A stretch of DNA of 64,000 nucleotides from Selaginella moellendorffii. Its lineage: Eukaryota > Streptophyta > Lycopodiopsida > Selaginellales > Selaginellaceae. The position numbers were made by a program, and so were the translations under genes. Within the stretch, counting starts at the first letter, position 1. The number at the start of each line of letters is the position of its first letter. The notes under the pieces are model-generated. The model was not told the DNA's origin. It searched no databases and was given only the letters and a program-made list of their open reading frames with translations. The DNA lies in the NCBI RefSeq assembly GCF_000143415.4, contig NW_003314263.1, positions 1,304,165-1,368,164 on the forward strand, read 5' to 3'. Below are positions 20,740 to 31,530 of the stretch, in pieces.

Positions 20740-21200
20740 TGGGAACCCCTACAATATTGAGCTTGGTCCCTCAATATTGCTAGATGATAGCATACTATGT
20801 TTGTCAAACACCCTCGCTATCATGCCCTTTGTGTTAGTCTCATTTCGTCCCAAATGTTATTTATGGAAAGTGTTTAGATTTGCTCATTTGGCATATCTAT
20901 GGAATGTAGAGATTATCTTAAACATAATGGTGTTCATTTTATATCGAAATCTAAGGACATTCTATATTTAGTAAGTTTTGAGTTTGTCCTAAAGACTAAC
21001 TCTTGGTACTAAGGTAGATTTGGGGTGAAAGCCCAAAACATGTGTTCCTTAGGGGGGGGGGGGGGGGTTATAGGGGGTTTTAAATGTATAATAGGAATAG
21101 TGGGTAGGTCGGGCATGGTCGACCAACCTGAAGCATAGTTTAGCTTCCATTTGCATGCCTATCTTTGTTTTGCGTCTGGCTTGGGTCTAAGCCCAAGTTC
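20740..21200. repeat. Dispersed repeat with a 16-nt poly-G tract, copy 1
   Basis: It contains G16 at 21052-21067 followed by TTTTAAATGTATAATA. Upstream words such as GGCATATCTATGGAAT match a diverged copy at 32780-33130 that also carries a long poly-G. Confidence 0.6.
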
Positions 21201-22489
21201 CACACCATGTTAGTTGGTGGAGTATCCATGTTCTTGCGTTAGGCCACTAGTATGCCGAAATAGTGCCAAATTGTAAACGCTTGAGTTTGGACTTCCCGGG
21301 AAGTCACCCAACTTAGTACTATTCAAACCCAATGACACTTAATCCCAAGTATCCCAAGACCTTTAACTGTTTGGAAAAGGGGGTGCACTTTTGTTCAAGG
21401 GCCCTTTCCCTCTATATTTGAACCCCATAGATCGTCTCTCAAGTCGTTCCCTTTGGTTGCTTATACAAACTCTGTTTAGCTCCGTTTTGCGTGTTAGTCC
21501 TGGCATTGGGGTGTTGGTTGCTCTAAGGCTGTTCCAAGTCACTCCATGCTCCTATCCCTTCACTCCTTAGGTTGTATGTTTGAAAGTTGCTCTATAGTCC
21601 AGTTTTGCCGCTCCTTGGCTCTATGCTTAGGAGTTTAGCTCCGTACCTTCATTCAATGGCCCAAAGCTCTAAAACTCAAGTTCCACACCATTGTCCTTGG
21701 ATACGTGGCACGTGGTATGTGTTATATGGCATTAGGTTCCGTTTTAAGGTGTTGTCCTATGGTAAATCACCATAGGATAAATGGTCAAAACCATATGTGC
21801 TACAATTCCGAGCTTGATCTGCTCCAATATATTTGGCTTCACACGAAGTAAGAGGCTTTGAAAACGAATGCCAAATTGCATTATTGGCTCAAATGGCCCT
21901 TGACGAAAATGATGCAATTGTTAGAAGGCATCATCACTATCGTCAGCATGTCTAAATGTGCATTTAAAGACATCCGAAAGAACACTTCAATTCTCGCGAG
22001 TGGCTACACTCAAACTATTGTACCACTTGAGCACCATCCCTTGGAGACACGTGAAAACTCACGTAAACATCAAGCATCATCCCAAAAATGATATATGGCA
22101 ATCATTGTGAAGTGATCAAACTAATGATACATATCATCCCTAAGATTCCCACAAAAGAACTTCGGCTAAACTCAAAGATTAGTATTAAGAGCAAGAGAAG
22201 CTATACCATGTACTGTGAATGCTGCCATCAACTAAGTTTGGTTGTTCAATTGCAATCACATAACATCAAGCAATTGCACCAACTATTGTTTCAGAGTCAA
22301 ACAAATCAATTGAATCTTACAATGTTTATAAATTATAAACATGTTTACAAATTATTTAATTATTTTTACATTATACTCTCCCTTAAATATATTTTAAATT
22401 ATTTTCTGCCTAGATATATCATCATAAATTAACTTTTCCCTAGCTAAATATAGATACGTTTTAAGATCTAAAATTGCTTCTAGCTTGAA
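21201..22489. other. Repeat-like spacer, no gene supported
   Basis: Short open frames here have no recognisable motif. The last 200 bp before the duplicated arm are very AT-rich. Confidence 0.5.
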
Positions 22490-23870
22490 GTTAGCAAAAG
22501 AACTCTTTCAGAATCCATGGCTCACTTAATTCACGCTGCAGTCAACTCAAACGCGTAGTCCGAGCCCGTGACTATTTTCCTGAGCAAAAAAACGCCAAGA
22601 TCTAAGGTCTCGAGAACAAAAACACGATGACTCACCTCAATCTCACGCTACGAAGCTCACAGTTCGCAAACCTAAATCGCACAAGTGTAAGTACCAAGCA
22701 AATCTAGCATCCAAACACGCCACTTACACTGTCTTGTTCACAGCTTCGTCGCCAAACTTTGTCACAAGGTTGGTCAGAAAGCCTGCGTGGGAGACGACGG
22801 CAATCTCCTCCTCTCCACGACTCCATAGCCTGCAAGCTTGATCAGAAACTTACAACAGCTTTTGCAGACTGCCCACGTACCATTCTAGAAAAGCTCTCGC
22901 CCTTTTGTCGAGCTCCTCTTCTAGTTCTCTTCTGTCAGGCTTCCACAGCTCGTCCTGGTCCTGTTCGATCTGATAGAGAAGAGAAACAGAGTTGGATCAA
23001 GTCACACAACTCGATCAAGTCGAATCATCCTTACGTTCGAAAAGTCAATCCCTGGAAACTGAATTTCGGATTTGCTCCTGGGACTCCTCTGATCGCATGG
23101 CATGGTACCCTGTTCATCAAAACTTTGCGTCAACTAGCTACATTGACAGAGAGAAAAAATATGGGAGAGCCAACATACCAATTTCTCCCTGCAAAGCTCC
23201 AGTGCTACGAAAGGAGGGGAGTTTGCACTGGAGATGGCTGGTCGTGGACACCGTCCAACGTTGTCTACCATCAGAGGAGCTGCTAGTTGATCAGTGGTAT
23301 CAGTGAAATTCCCTCCTCCAAAAATCCCAGATGCAGTTTGGAGCGTCCTGGAAGGCAAACTTAGAAGAGTTCTCGAGAGGAGAAATCACACTACCGAGTC
23401 AAGGGCGATACCACAACAAGCTCCACTCGATCTCTCAATCCGGAAATCCTGAATTCCCTGTGAAGAAACTCAGCCTTGAAGGAGAGCGATCAATCATTTA
23501 CCAAATGAATGGAGGAAAGGAAAATCGAAATGGTGACTTACTTGTTCCCAGCCAGTAGCCGTGAGGCTCGCGTCGGCGTGCTCGTAGTAAATGGGCATCA
23601 CAGCAGCTGGGGATGAGGAGGGACGAGGAGGCGCTGGGGAAACGATACAGCACAAGAGAAGCCACAGGCATCGAAAAGCCCTCAAAAAGTGCTTGAGCGT
23701 GAGGCGCCGCCATCTCCCGTCCAGGAAAATCTTCCAGGAGCTCCTCATTTGCAGTAGAATCTCACCCTGGACGTTGTGGAAGGCTTGGCCATGGCGCACA
23801 AGGTGTAGCACCTTCGAATCCATCCTTTTCTCGAAGAACCCTAAAAAACGTCCACTATTTTAGCTCTTTC
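22490..23870 (-). repeat. Right arm of the inverted gene duplication
   Basis: Inverted, nearly identical copy of 1590-2990, exons and introns included. All exon lengths are the same as in copy A. Confidence 0.85.
22531..23823 (-). CDS. Phosphoglycerate mutase-like protein, copy B
   Basis: Nine exons on the minus strand: 23823-23766, 23606-23542, 23474-23395, 23347-23179, 23109-23035, 22969-22881, 22829-22728, 22671-22636 and 22579-22531. Each exon has exactly the same length as in copy A, giving 240 residues with both catalytic histidines (LVRHGQ and VVSHAGF). Differences are mostly silent or intronic, for example CAG for CAA at codon 19. Introns 1 and 2 differ in a few bases. Both copies look translatable, so the duplication is recent or maintained. 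It lies directly upstream of the lectin-kinase cluster and is transcribed away from it. Confidence 0.85.
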
Positions 23871-24708
23871 CGTGGCGCCAATTTTAAATTGCCAATCTAG
23901 GTTTGATATTTTGCCATTGCCCCGATTCGGGGGCGATGGCTATGGCGATGGCGCGATGGGGATAAGCTTGGGATTCGATGTGGCAATGGTGAGCCGACGA
24001 GATACTGCCGTGATCATGCAAGGTATGCTAGAGAGCTTTTGTTGTTCTGGCATTGATTCTATTCCGTAAGGTGAAGTGTTTTAGGGCAATGTGACTGGGA
24101 TAGTTCGCAAGGACATTAGAGCGATGAAAATCCATCACAATATCGTGGAGGGTGTTTAGATGGATTTTCATCCTTCGGATGTCTTTGTTTAGCTTTTCCA
24201 GCGGATTTACTGTAATTTGGAGCTTCGCACAAGCTTTGTTATCAAGGCATCTGCGAGGTATGGTGAGGTACTTTGTAGATTTGTGTGCCTGTTGGTACCA
24301 ACAATTTTAATAGCTTTTTACTCTCTTGAGAAACAGCTACGTCTCTATGTCTCACTCACGCACTCTTTTTGCCTGGTGAGCTGAGGAACTTGTGGCAATT
24401 ATTATAGCTGGAACTTACGTTTCCACTGGTTTTTGCGGGGATCCCTAATGCGTTTGGGTGCTTGAGAACTATTTCTTTCCACAGACGAGGTAAGCATATA
24501 GATCTTACAGTACTGATGTCTTCTTTGGGACAGCTAACGAGCTCCACATGCCAGGCCAAGTGGTACTTGCTGCGCTCATTTACATCCAAACTATATGCCT
24601 CGGTCGTGAAGAAATATTTCATAGCGCGACTGAAGCACCGATGCTCGTCCCTTGTCCGGGGGCGCCCGAAAGAAAGAAAGTATCTGCTCAGCACGCTTTT
24701 CACGTCCC
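23871..24708. other. Divergent intergenic region and 5' flank of lectin-RLK 1
   Basis: Between the start codons of copy B (minus) and RLK1 (plus). The last ~450 bp, from about 24260, are recognisably repeated upstream of RLK2 (28390-28787), with shared phrases such as GTGTGCCTGTTGGTA and TATATGCCTCGGT. The promoter was therefore duplicated with the gene. Confidence 0.6.
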
Positions 24709-27147
24709 ATGGCGGTTTGCTCTTTCGTGATTCTCCTGATGATTGGTGCCGTTACTCCATCGTTTACGCAGGATCAAGGCGCAGCGCCCCTCAACTCGAC
24801 ATGGATACTCGACGGCTCCTCGTCGCGCATTGTCCTCTCAGTGCCCGATGCAAAGTTCCCAGTTTTCGCCGGCTTTCTCCCCACTTGCGACCACTGCCCC
24901 AGGCCCCGGTATTACTTCTCGGTCTTCTTCCAGGATCCGAGCTCCAACCAGAGCACGCAGGTTGTATGGCGAGCAGGCCTCCCGATTTCCGAAGGTGGTA
25001 TGCTCAGCTTGACCGCAGATGGAAACTTGGTGCTATACAGAGATGGCCATGCGAAGAGTCCAGTGTGGTCGACAGGCACCGCCAGGAAAGGAGTCCTAGA
25101 AATGAGGCTAGACTATACCGGCAACTTGCTGCTCAACAAGGCCAAATATGATGGCACCGCCTGGCAGAGCTTCCGGAACCCGACCGACGCGCTGCTGCCG
25201 ACGCAAAATCTAGAGTCAGGAACGAGCATGGTTTCTAACAGCGTCCAAGAGGCGGAGGGGTTCCAAGGCTACTTCACGCTCGAGGTGAGAGTCTCGGAAA
25301 TAGTGATGACCGCCCAGGCGCCGGTGGCGCCTCAAATCTACAAACTGTGGAGAAATCCGAGTAGCCTCGACGTGGGTGACATGTCTCTCGAGTCTGGCTG
25401 CCAGCTCAAGATCTACACCACAGACGGGCAGCCCTGCTGGTCGACGCCATCTTTTTGTATCGACTCGACAACGCTGGAGGTGCTGAGGATACACCCCGAC
25501 GGGACATTGCGCTATGACAACCAGCCCGAAAAAGCCTCGGTGTATCTCAACGCGTTGCTCTTCGATGACGTAGAGGCTGTAAGCATCGGGGCTTGCGGGA
25601 AGAAGAGCGTCTTCGACGTGGAAACCAGGAAGTGTGGCTGTCCGCTGCTACAAGGCGAGAGATCATACTTCCAGCAGCTTGATCCGGCCGATGCTTCCAA
25701 AGGGTGCCAGCCTTGGGAGCCGGAGGACCCGTGTGACGGACTGTATAACTCGTCAAACCACGTCATGCTCCAAGCGGCTGGCTTCTACAACTACGCGCCG
25801 CTGCGATTCATGGCAGCCAACGAGGGAGACTCGTGCGTGAGCTCCTGCTTGGAGGACTGCGCTTGCAAGGCGGCGTTTGTCTCTAGCAACTCGTCCGCGA
25901 CGTGCTTCCGAGTGACCGAGTTCTACACGCTGCGCGGCAGCAGCTACAACACAACGCCGTCGTTCAAAGCGTTTCTCAAGGTTGAAAAGAAGAGACCATC
26001 CGCTCCAGAGATAATCGTCAAGCCTCAAGTCAGACCCCCTACCGGCGGCTGGAGCTCCAACGTCCAAGCCATCCTCATTGGCGTCTTCATGCTGCTCTTG
26101 GCGATGGCGACGGCAATGGTGACGTTCATCACTTTCTACTGGAAGAGAGCTAGCGACGCTGTGGACCAGGGCCAGGCTTTGTCGTCCGAGCTACCTCGGC
26201 CCTTCTCGCTGCACGAGCTGGAGGTGGCGACCGAGAAGTTTAGCAGGGAGATCGGGAGCGGGGGATTCGGATCGGTCTTCGAAGGTGTTCTTGCGGACGG
26301 GAGCCGGGTGGCCGTGAAGCGCGTGAGCGACTCCAAGCAAGTCCACAAGTTGTTTGAAGCCGAGGTGGTGGCCATCATCAGCATCCACCACAAGAACTTG
26401 GTGCGGCTCCGGGGATTTTGCTGCCCGAACTTGCTCGTCTACGAGTTCGTCGCCAATGGTTCTCTCGACCGCTGGCTGTTTGATGACGACAAGTTCCTGG
26501 ACTGCGATGCCAGATACTCGATCGCTCTCGACATCGCTCGGGGACTGTCCTACCTCCACGACGGATGCCGGACGAGGGTGCTACACTTGGACATCAAGCC
26601 GCAGAACATACTGCTGGACGAGAAATTTCGAGCAAAGATCTCCGACTTTGGGCTCTCGCGGCAAGGCGAGCTTCAAGCGGTGGACGAGATGGTCATCCGG
26701 GGGACTCCGGGATACATGGCTCCGGAGTGGCTCCACTTCCAGATTAGTGACAAGCTCGACACTTACAGCTTTGGAGTGGTGGTGCTGGAGATGGTCACTG
26801 GCAAGCCTGCGTGCTCTCCTTGCGGATCGAAGTTCCTGGCTGGAGGAGTTCTTGAGATGTCTCAAAAAAGGCCAGTAGTGGAGATCATGGACAAGAGGAT
26901 GAACTTTTCTTCACAATGTTTCAAGAAGATGGAGAAGCTGCTGAGAATTGGATTGTGGTGCGTCCAGAGTGATCCCGGCCAGAGACCATCGATGGGATAT
27001 GTCACGAAAATGCTGGAGGGATCCTTGGAAACAGTGGACGCTCCTCCAATCCCTCCCAAATCTCGCGCCGGGAAGGAGGAGGCAATCGACATGAGATCGT
27101 GCTCTTTGAGTGACATTGTGAGAGTTCATGTAGATCAACGGCTGTAA
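24709..27147 (+). CDS. G-type lectin S-receptor-like Ser/Thr kinase (RLK1)
   Basis: Intronless, 812 residues. The ATG at 24709 begins MAVCSFVILLM, a signal peptide of about 20 residues, and matches the start of the paralogue RLK2. A longer frame upstream begins only with TTG. The ectodomain has a B-lectin domain (VVWRAG, LTADGNLVLYRDG, VWSTGTA, WQSFRNPTDALLP), then a PAN/apple-like Cys-rich region around CVSSCLEDCACKAAF. The transmembrane helix is at about 452-478. The kinase has the Gly loop GSGGFGSVF (516-524), Lys537, HLDIKPQN with Asp628, DFG at 646 and GTPGYMAPEW. HLD replaces HRD, so it is a non-RD kinase, a class often linked to immune sensing. It acts at the plasma membrane; the ligand is unknown. 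Confidence 0.9.
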   Translation: MAVCSFVILLMIGAVTPSFTQDQGAAPLNSTWILDGSSSRIVLSVPDAKFPVFAGFLPTCDHCPRPRYYFSVFFQDPSSNQSTQVVWRAGLPISEGGMLSLTADGNLVLYRDGHAKSPVWSTGTARKGVLEMRLDYTGNLLLNKAKYDGTAWQSFRNPTDALLPTQNLESGTSMVSNSVQEAEGFQGYFTLEVRVSEIVMTAQAPVAPQIYKLWRNPSSLDVGDMSLESGCQLKIYTTDGQPCWSTPSFCIDSTTLEVLRIHPDGTLRYDNQPEKASVYLNALLFDDVEAVSIGACGKKSVFDVETRKCGCPLLQGERSYFQQLDPADASKGCQPWEPEDPCDGLYNSSNHVMLQAAGFYNYAPLRFMAANEGDSCVSSCLEDCACKAAFVSSNSSATCFRVTEFYTLRGSSYNTTPSFKAFLKVEKKRPSAPEIIVKPQVRPPTGGWSSNVQAILIGVFMLLLAMATAMVTFITFYWKRASDAVDQGQALSSELPRPFSLHELEVATEKFSREIGSGGFGSVFEGVLADGSRVAVKRVSDSKQVHKLFEAEVVAIISIHHKNLVRLRGFCCPNLLVYEFVANGSLDRWLFDDDKFLDCDARYSIALDIARGLSYLHDGCRTRVLHLDIKPQNILLDEKFRAKISDFGLSRQGELQAVDEMVIRGTPGYMAPEWLHFQISDKLDTYSFGVVVLEMVTGKPACSPCGSKFLAGGVLEMSQKRPVVEIMDKRMNFSSQCFKKMEKLLRIGLWCVQSDPGQRPSMGYVTKMLEGSLETVDAPPIPPKSRAGKEEAIDMRSCSLSDIVRVHVDQRL

Positions 27148-27387
27148 TTCAAATGGGAAGCGCGCGCCATATTATCGACGGCTGTATGCTCTCGAACTTG
27201 GTGCAATCCGGTAGTGGCATAATCTCGCCATTTGGATTTATGGCGCGGCAGGAAATCCATTGGGAAGTGATGACAAGCGCGCGGCATTTGTTTGACGATG
27301 GAGTCCATCTGCGGAGTTTTTGGTTGTATGAGCGTAGGTGCCAACGGATCTGGCATTGGGCGGTTGGAATTCTTTTTTTTTTTTTTC

Positions 27388-28286
27388 AGATGGCCGTCGG
27401 TGTGGTGGTTGTATTCCTTCCTTCGAAAAGAGCTATCAGCGGAATACTAATGTTTGGTTGAAGGAAATCGACCAACTTGTCGCATTCTTTGCAAAAACTA
27501 TTTATTTTTCCTTCCATACATGATTTGCTGAAAACTAAAGCAGGTCCAACCGTGGAAGTTGGACCAGGTTAAGAAGTTATAAATCTCTCGACGGCCAACT
27601 ATCTGGGATTTGTCGGTCAGGAAATGAAAAGCGTAGGTTTTGTGTTTTTGTGTAAGACTTACCTTGCCAGTTTCTTGAATCGAATCTTATGTTTTTTTGC
27701 AAGCGATGGGGATTTAATCATAGCGTAAGTGGATTTGCTTTCTAACGTTTTCTGTAGTTAAGTGATGAGGAGGGGTCGAAAATGGCCTGCAGCTTTCTTG
27801 AAGCACCATCAAGTATTTGATATTGGAGCTTTATGGTTTGTGTTGATAATTAAATTGGCACCTTTGCACAAGATTGTATGAGGGGAATTTTTTCCTCGTA
27901 CTCACTCATTGATGAAAAGATTTTCTCAGCAGTCTTTGATTGTGCTTACCAGTCAGTGGTTTCTGCCTGATTGAAAGGACTGCAATGGGCACGTCTGTAA
28001 GAGTTTTCGATCATTAGGTACCTTTTTCTATTTATGCGGGACAATCCTAGCATAATGCTTTTGGCCGTCGTTACCTCCGTTCCTAGCTAGAGCAGCGCGA
28101 TCGAGGAGGATCCAAGTTCGCCGGCGCAGCACTTTTCTTTCCACAGGGATTTTATTTTCCATGACAGGCTTGCCGGACGTCTCCAGCATGCAGCGACGCA
28201 AGCTCCCGATTGTTCTTCTTCACCTCAGAATCTCGCTAGGATCGTTTCACGCTGACGCTGCTTGTTTACAAACCATCGTGGATGAG
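27388..28286 (+). pseudogene. LCB1 (serine palmitoyltransferase) pseudogene 1
   Basis: It follows RLK1 and mirrors the exon order of the intact LCB1 gene at 35910-38057. Recognisable pieces are exon 2/3 (GCTATCAGC...GGAAATCGACCAACTTGT), exon 4 (GGCCAACTATCTGGGATTTGT), exons 6-7 (CTTGAAGCACCATCAAGTATTTGA), exon 9 (GCAATGGGCACG) and exons 10-11 (CCGTTCCTAGC...GATCGTTTCACGCTGACGCT). Stops, frameshifts and missing exons make it non-functional. It shows that LCB1 travelled with the kinase gene during duplication. Confidence 0.8.
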
Positions 28287-28787
28287 GTATTATGAATAAT
28301 CCGCCTTTCTCTTGGTTGATTGGAATAGGAAATCTTACTCATGTTTTCTCTCTATTGTCGATCCACCGATCAAGGTTTCTGAAAGCGACGGCAAGGTACT
28401 TCCCTTCATAGCTTTGTGTGCCTGTTGGTAACTTGGTTTCAAACATATCTTCACACTTTTCAGAAACACATAAAAGGTAAATATCTTTGTCTCATGTATT
28501 CTTTTGGCCTGAGCAGCTTTCTATGTATTACTTTAGCCCGATGAACTTCATTCCCTGGAACTTCGGGTTCCTTTGTGAAACAAGTAATCTTCATGATCCA
28601 ATAACTATTTCTTCACAAGCATATAAATCTTCATACCGAGCCAAATGCTAGTCTCTGCGCTCTTTGGAATCCGAATTATATGCCTCGGTTGTAAAGAAAT
28701 GTTTCCATCACGCGACTGAAGCACCGATGCTTCTCCCTTGTCTGAAGGTGCTCGAAAGAAAGTATCTGCTCAGCAACTTTACAACTC
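28287..28787. other. 5' flank of lectin-RLK 2
   Basis: The second half (from about 28390) resembles the RLK1 5' flank. No gene of its own. Confidence 0.6.
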
Positions 28788-31181
28788 ATGGCGGTTTGCT
28801 CTTTCATGATTCTCCTGATGATTCGTGCAGTTACTCCATCGTTTACGCAGGATCAAGCCGCAGCGCCTCTCAACTCGACATGGATACTCGACGGCTCCTG
28901 GTCGGGCATTGTCCTCTCGGTGCCCGATGCACAGTTCCCAGTTTTCGCCGGCTTTCTCCCCACTTGCGACCACTGCCCCAGGCCCCGATACTACTTCTCG
29001 GTCTTCTTCCAGGATCCGAGCTCCAACCAGAGCGCACAGGTGGTATGGCGAGCAGGCGTGCCGGTTTCTGAAGGTGGTATGCTCAGCTTGACCGCAGATG
29101 GAAACTTGGTGCTATACAGAGATGGCCAAGGGAAGAGTCTGGTGTGGTCGACAGGCACCGCCAGGAAAGGAGTCCTAGAAATGAGGCTAGAGTCATCGGG
29201 TAACTTGGTGCTCAACAAGATACACTATGCTAGCCCTGCCTGGCAGAGCTTCTGGAACCCGACCGATTCGCTGCTGCTGCAGCAAGGGCTGAAGTCAGGA
29301 ATGGGCATGGTTTCTAACAGCGTCCAAGAGGCAGAGGGATTCCAAGGCTACTTCACGCTCGAGGTGGGGACTTCGGGAATAGTGATGACAGCCGAGGCGC
29401 CGGTGTCACCTCAAATCTACAAAGTGTGGAGCAATCCGAGTAGCCTCAACGTGATCAAGATGTCTCTCGACTCTGGCTGCCAGCTGAAGATATACATGAC
29501 AGACTGGGAGCCCTTCTTGACGACGCCACCTTTTTGTACCGACTCGACAGCGCTCGAGGTGCTGAGGATACACGCCGATGGGAGTTTGCGCTTCGACAAC
29601 CAGCCCAAGATGGCGTCGGTGAATCTCAACGCTTTGCTCTTCAATGACTTAGAGGCTGTAAGCATTGGGGCTTGCGGGAAGAAGAGCGTCTTCGACGTGG
29701 AAAACAGAAAATGTGGCTGTCCGCTGCTGCAAGGCGAGAGATCATACTTCCAGCAGGTTGATCCCGCTGATGCTTCAAAAGGGTGCCAGCCTTGGGAGCC
29801 GGAGGGCCCGTGCGACGGACTGTATATCTCGTCCAAGCACGTCATGCTCCAAGCATCTGGCTTCTACAACTATGCGCCGCTGCGGTTCATGGCAGCCAAC
29901 GAGGAAGAGTCGTGCGTGAGCTCGTGCTTGAAGGACTGTGCTTGCAAGGCAGCGTTCGTCTCCAGCAACTCGTCCACGACGTGCTTCCGGGTGACCGAGT
30001 TCTACACGTTGCTCGGCAGCAGCTACAACACGACGCCGTCGTTCAAAGCGTTTCTCAAGGTTGAAAAGAAGAGGCCATCCGCTCCAGAAATAATCGTCAA
30101 GCCTCAAGTCAGACACCATACCGGCGGCTGGAGCTCCAACGTCCAAGCCATCGTCATCGGCGTGTTCGTGCTGCTCTTGGGGATGGCAACGGCAACGGTG
30201 ATGTTCATCACTTTCTACTCGAAGAGAGCGAGAAGCGATGCTGTGGACCAGGGCCAGGCTTTGTCGTCCGAGCTGCCTCGGCCCTTCTCCCTGCACGAGC
30301 TGGAGGTGGCGACCGAGAAGCTTAGCAGGGAGATCGGGAGCGGGGGATTCGGGTCGGTCTTCGAAGGTGTTCTTGCGGACGGGAGCCGGGTGGCCGTGAA
30401 GCGCGTGAGCGACTCCAAGCAAGTGCACAAGCTGTTTGAAGCCGAGGTGGTGGCCATCATCAGCATCCACCACAAGAACTTGGTGCGGCTCCGGGGATTT
30501 TGCTGCCCGAACTTGCTCGTCTACGAGTTCGTCGCCAATGGTTCTCTCGACCGCTGGCTGTTTGATGACGACAAGTTCCTGGACTGCGATGCCAGATACT
30601 CGATCGCTCTCGACATCGCTCGGGGACTGTCCTACCTCCACGACGGATGCCGGACGAGGGTGCTACACTTGGACATCAAGCCCCAGAACATACTCCTGGA
30701 CGAGAAATTTCGAGCCAAGATCTCTGACTTTGGGCTCTCGAGGCAAGGCGAGCTTCAAGCGATGGACGAGATGATCATCCGGGGCACCCCGGGATACATG
30801 GCTCCGGAGTGGCTTCAATCCCAGGTGAGCGACAAGCTCGACACCTTCAGCTTTGGAGTGGTGGTGCTGGAGATGGTCACTGGCAAGCCCGCTTCCTCTC
30901 CTTGCGGATCGAAGTTCCTGGCTGGAGGAGTTCTCGAGATGTCTCGAAACAAGCAAGTTGCGGAGATCATGGACAAGAGGATGAGCTTTTCTTCGCATCA
31001 ATGTTTCAAGAAAATGGAAAAGCTGCTGAGAATTGGATTGTGGTGCGTCCAGAGTGATCCTGGACAGAGACCATCAATGGGATACGTCACAAACATGCTG
31101 GAGGGATCCTTGGAAACGGTTGACGCTCCTCCAATCCCTCCTTATTTTCGAGCCGGGAAGGAGGCCATCGACATGACATAG
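28788..31181 (+). CDS. G-type lectin S-receptor-like Ser/Thr kinase (RLK2)
   Basis: Intronless, 797 residues, ATG at 28788 (MAVCSFMILL, signal peptide). Domain order is as in RLK1: B-lectin, PAN-like Cys-rich segment (CVSSCLKDCACKAAF), one transmembrane helix (VQAIVIGVFVLLLGMATATV) and a non-RD kinase (HLDIKPQN, DFGLSRQ). From SDAVDQGQ to about the DFG motif, the kinase differs from RLK1 by only about one residue. The lectin half differs at dozens of positions, for example around LDYTGN/LESSGN and the stretch after GCQLKIY. The C-terminus is shorter than in RLK1, ending EAIDMT. It is a tandem duplicate of RLK1, with a degenerate LCB1 fragment downstream. Confidence 0.9.
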   Translation: MAVCSFMILLMIRAVTPSFTQDQAAAPLNSTWILDGSWSGIVLSVPDAQFPVFAGFLPTCDHCPRPRYYFSVFFQDPSSNQSAQVVWRAGVPVSEGGMLSLTADGNLVLYRDGQGKSLVWSTGTARKGVLEMRLESSGNLVLNKIHYASPAWQSFWNPTDSLLLQQGLKSGMGMVSNSVQEAEGFQGYFTLEVGTSGIVMTAEAPVSPQIYKVWSNPSSLNVIKMSLDSGCQLKIYMTDWEPFLTTPPFCTDSTALEVLRIHADGSLRFDNQPKMASVNLNALLFNDLEAVSIGACGKKSVFDVENRKCGCPLLQGERSYFQQVDPADASKGCQPWEPEGPCDGLYISSKHVMLQASGFYNYAPLRFMAANEEESCVSSCLKDCACKAAFVSSNSSTTCFRVTEFYTLLGSSYNTTPSFKAFLKVEKKRPSAPEIIVKPQVRHHTGGWSSNVQAIVIGVFVLLLGMATATVMFITFYSKRARSDAVDQGQALSSELPRPFSLHELEVATEKLSREIGSGGFGSVFEGVLADGSRVAVKRVSDSKQVHKLFEAEVVAIISIHHKNLVRLRGFCCPNLLVYEFVANGSLDRWLFDDDKFLDCDARYSIALDIARGLSYLHDGCRTRVLHLDIKPQNILLDEKFRAKISDFGLSRQGELQAMDEMIIRGTPGYMAPEWLQSQVSDKLDTFSFGVVVLEMVTGKPASSPCGSKFLAGGVLEMSRNKQVAEIMDKRMSFSSHQCFKKMEKLLRIGLWCVQSDPGQRPSMGYVTNMLEGSLETVDAPPIPPYFRAGKEAIDMT

Positions 31182-31269
31182 TGTCCTTTTTGTGAGAGTT
31201 CATGTACATCAACGGCTGTAATTCAAACAAGAAAGCGCGCGGCACATGATCGACGTGAGAGGGTGAACT

Positions 31270-31530
31270 TCAACTTTCATTGTACCGAAGGATGCCCGCA
31301 TCGTTTTTATGGCACCGTTGGTCAGTGTTAAATTTACTTTCTTTAACATATCAAGGGTTGTGTTTTTGTGTAGATTTGTGTAGAATCAATTCGTCTGAAT
31401 TGACTCCTATGCGCATGCGAGGGGGATTTAATACTAGCGTAAGGGTCATGGGATTTGTTTGATAACGTTTTTTGTGGTTCTGTAATGAGAGTTTGAGTTG
31501 GGGGATGTAAAATGGCTTGCAAGTGTTTGC
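31270..31530 (+). pseudogene. LCB1 pseudogene 2 (short fragment)
   Basis: It resembles LCB1 exon 5 (CATCGTTTTTATGGCACCGTTGGTCAGTG), intron 5 (TTGTGTTTTTGTGTAG), the end of exon 6 (GGGGGATTTAATACTAGCGTAAG) and the start of exon 7 (GAGTTGGGGGATGTAAAATGGC). Most of the exon bodies are deleted. It sits 90 bp after RLK2, in the position the LCB1 copies occupy after the other units. Confidence 0.7.

Noticed and set aside
21587..22432. Small open frames of 62-114 codons
   Set aside because: No family signal and no splice structure; surrounded by decayed repeats.
24652..24708. Longer N-terminus for RLK1
   Set aside because: Begins with TTG, not ATG, and would place a charged stretch before the signal peptide. 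RLK2 starts at the equivalent of 24709.
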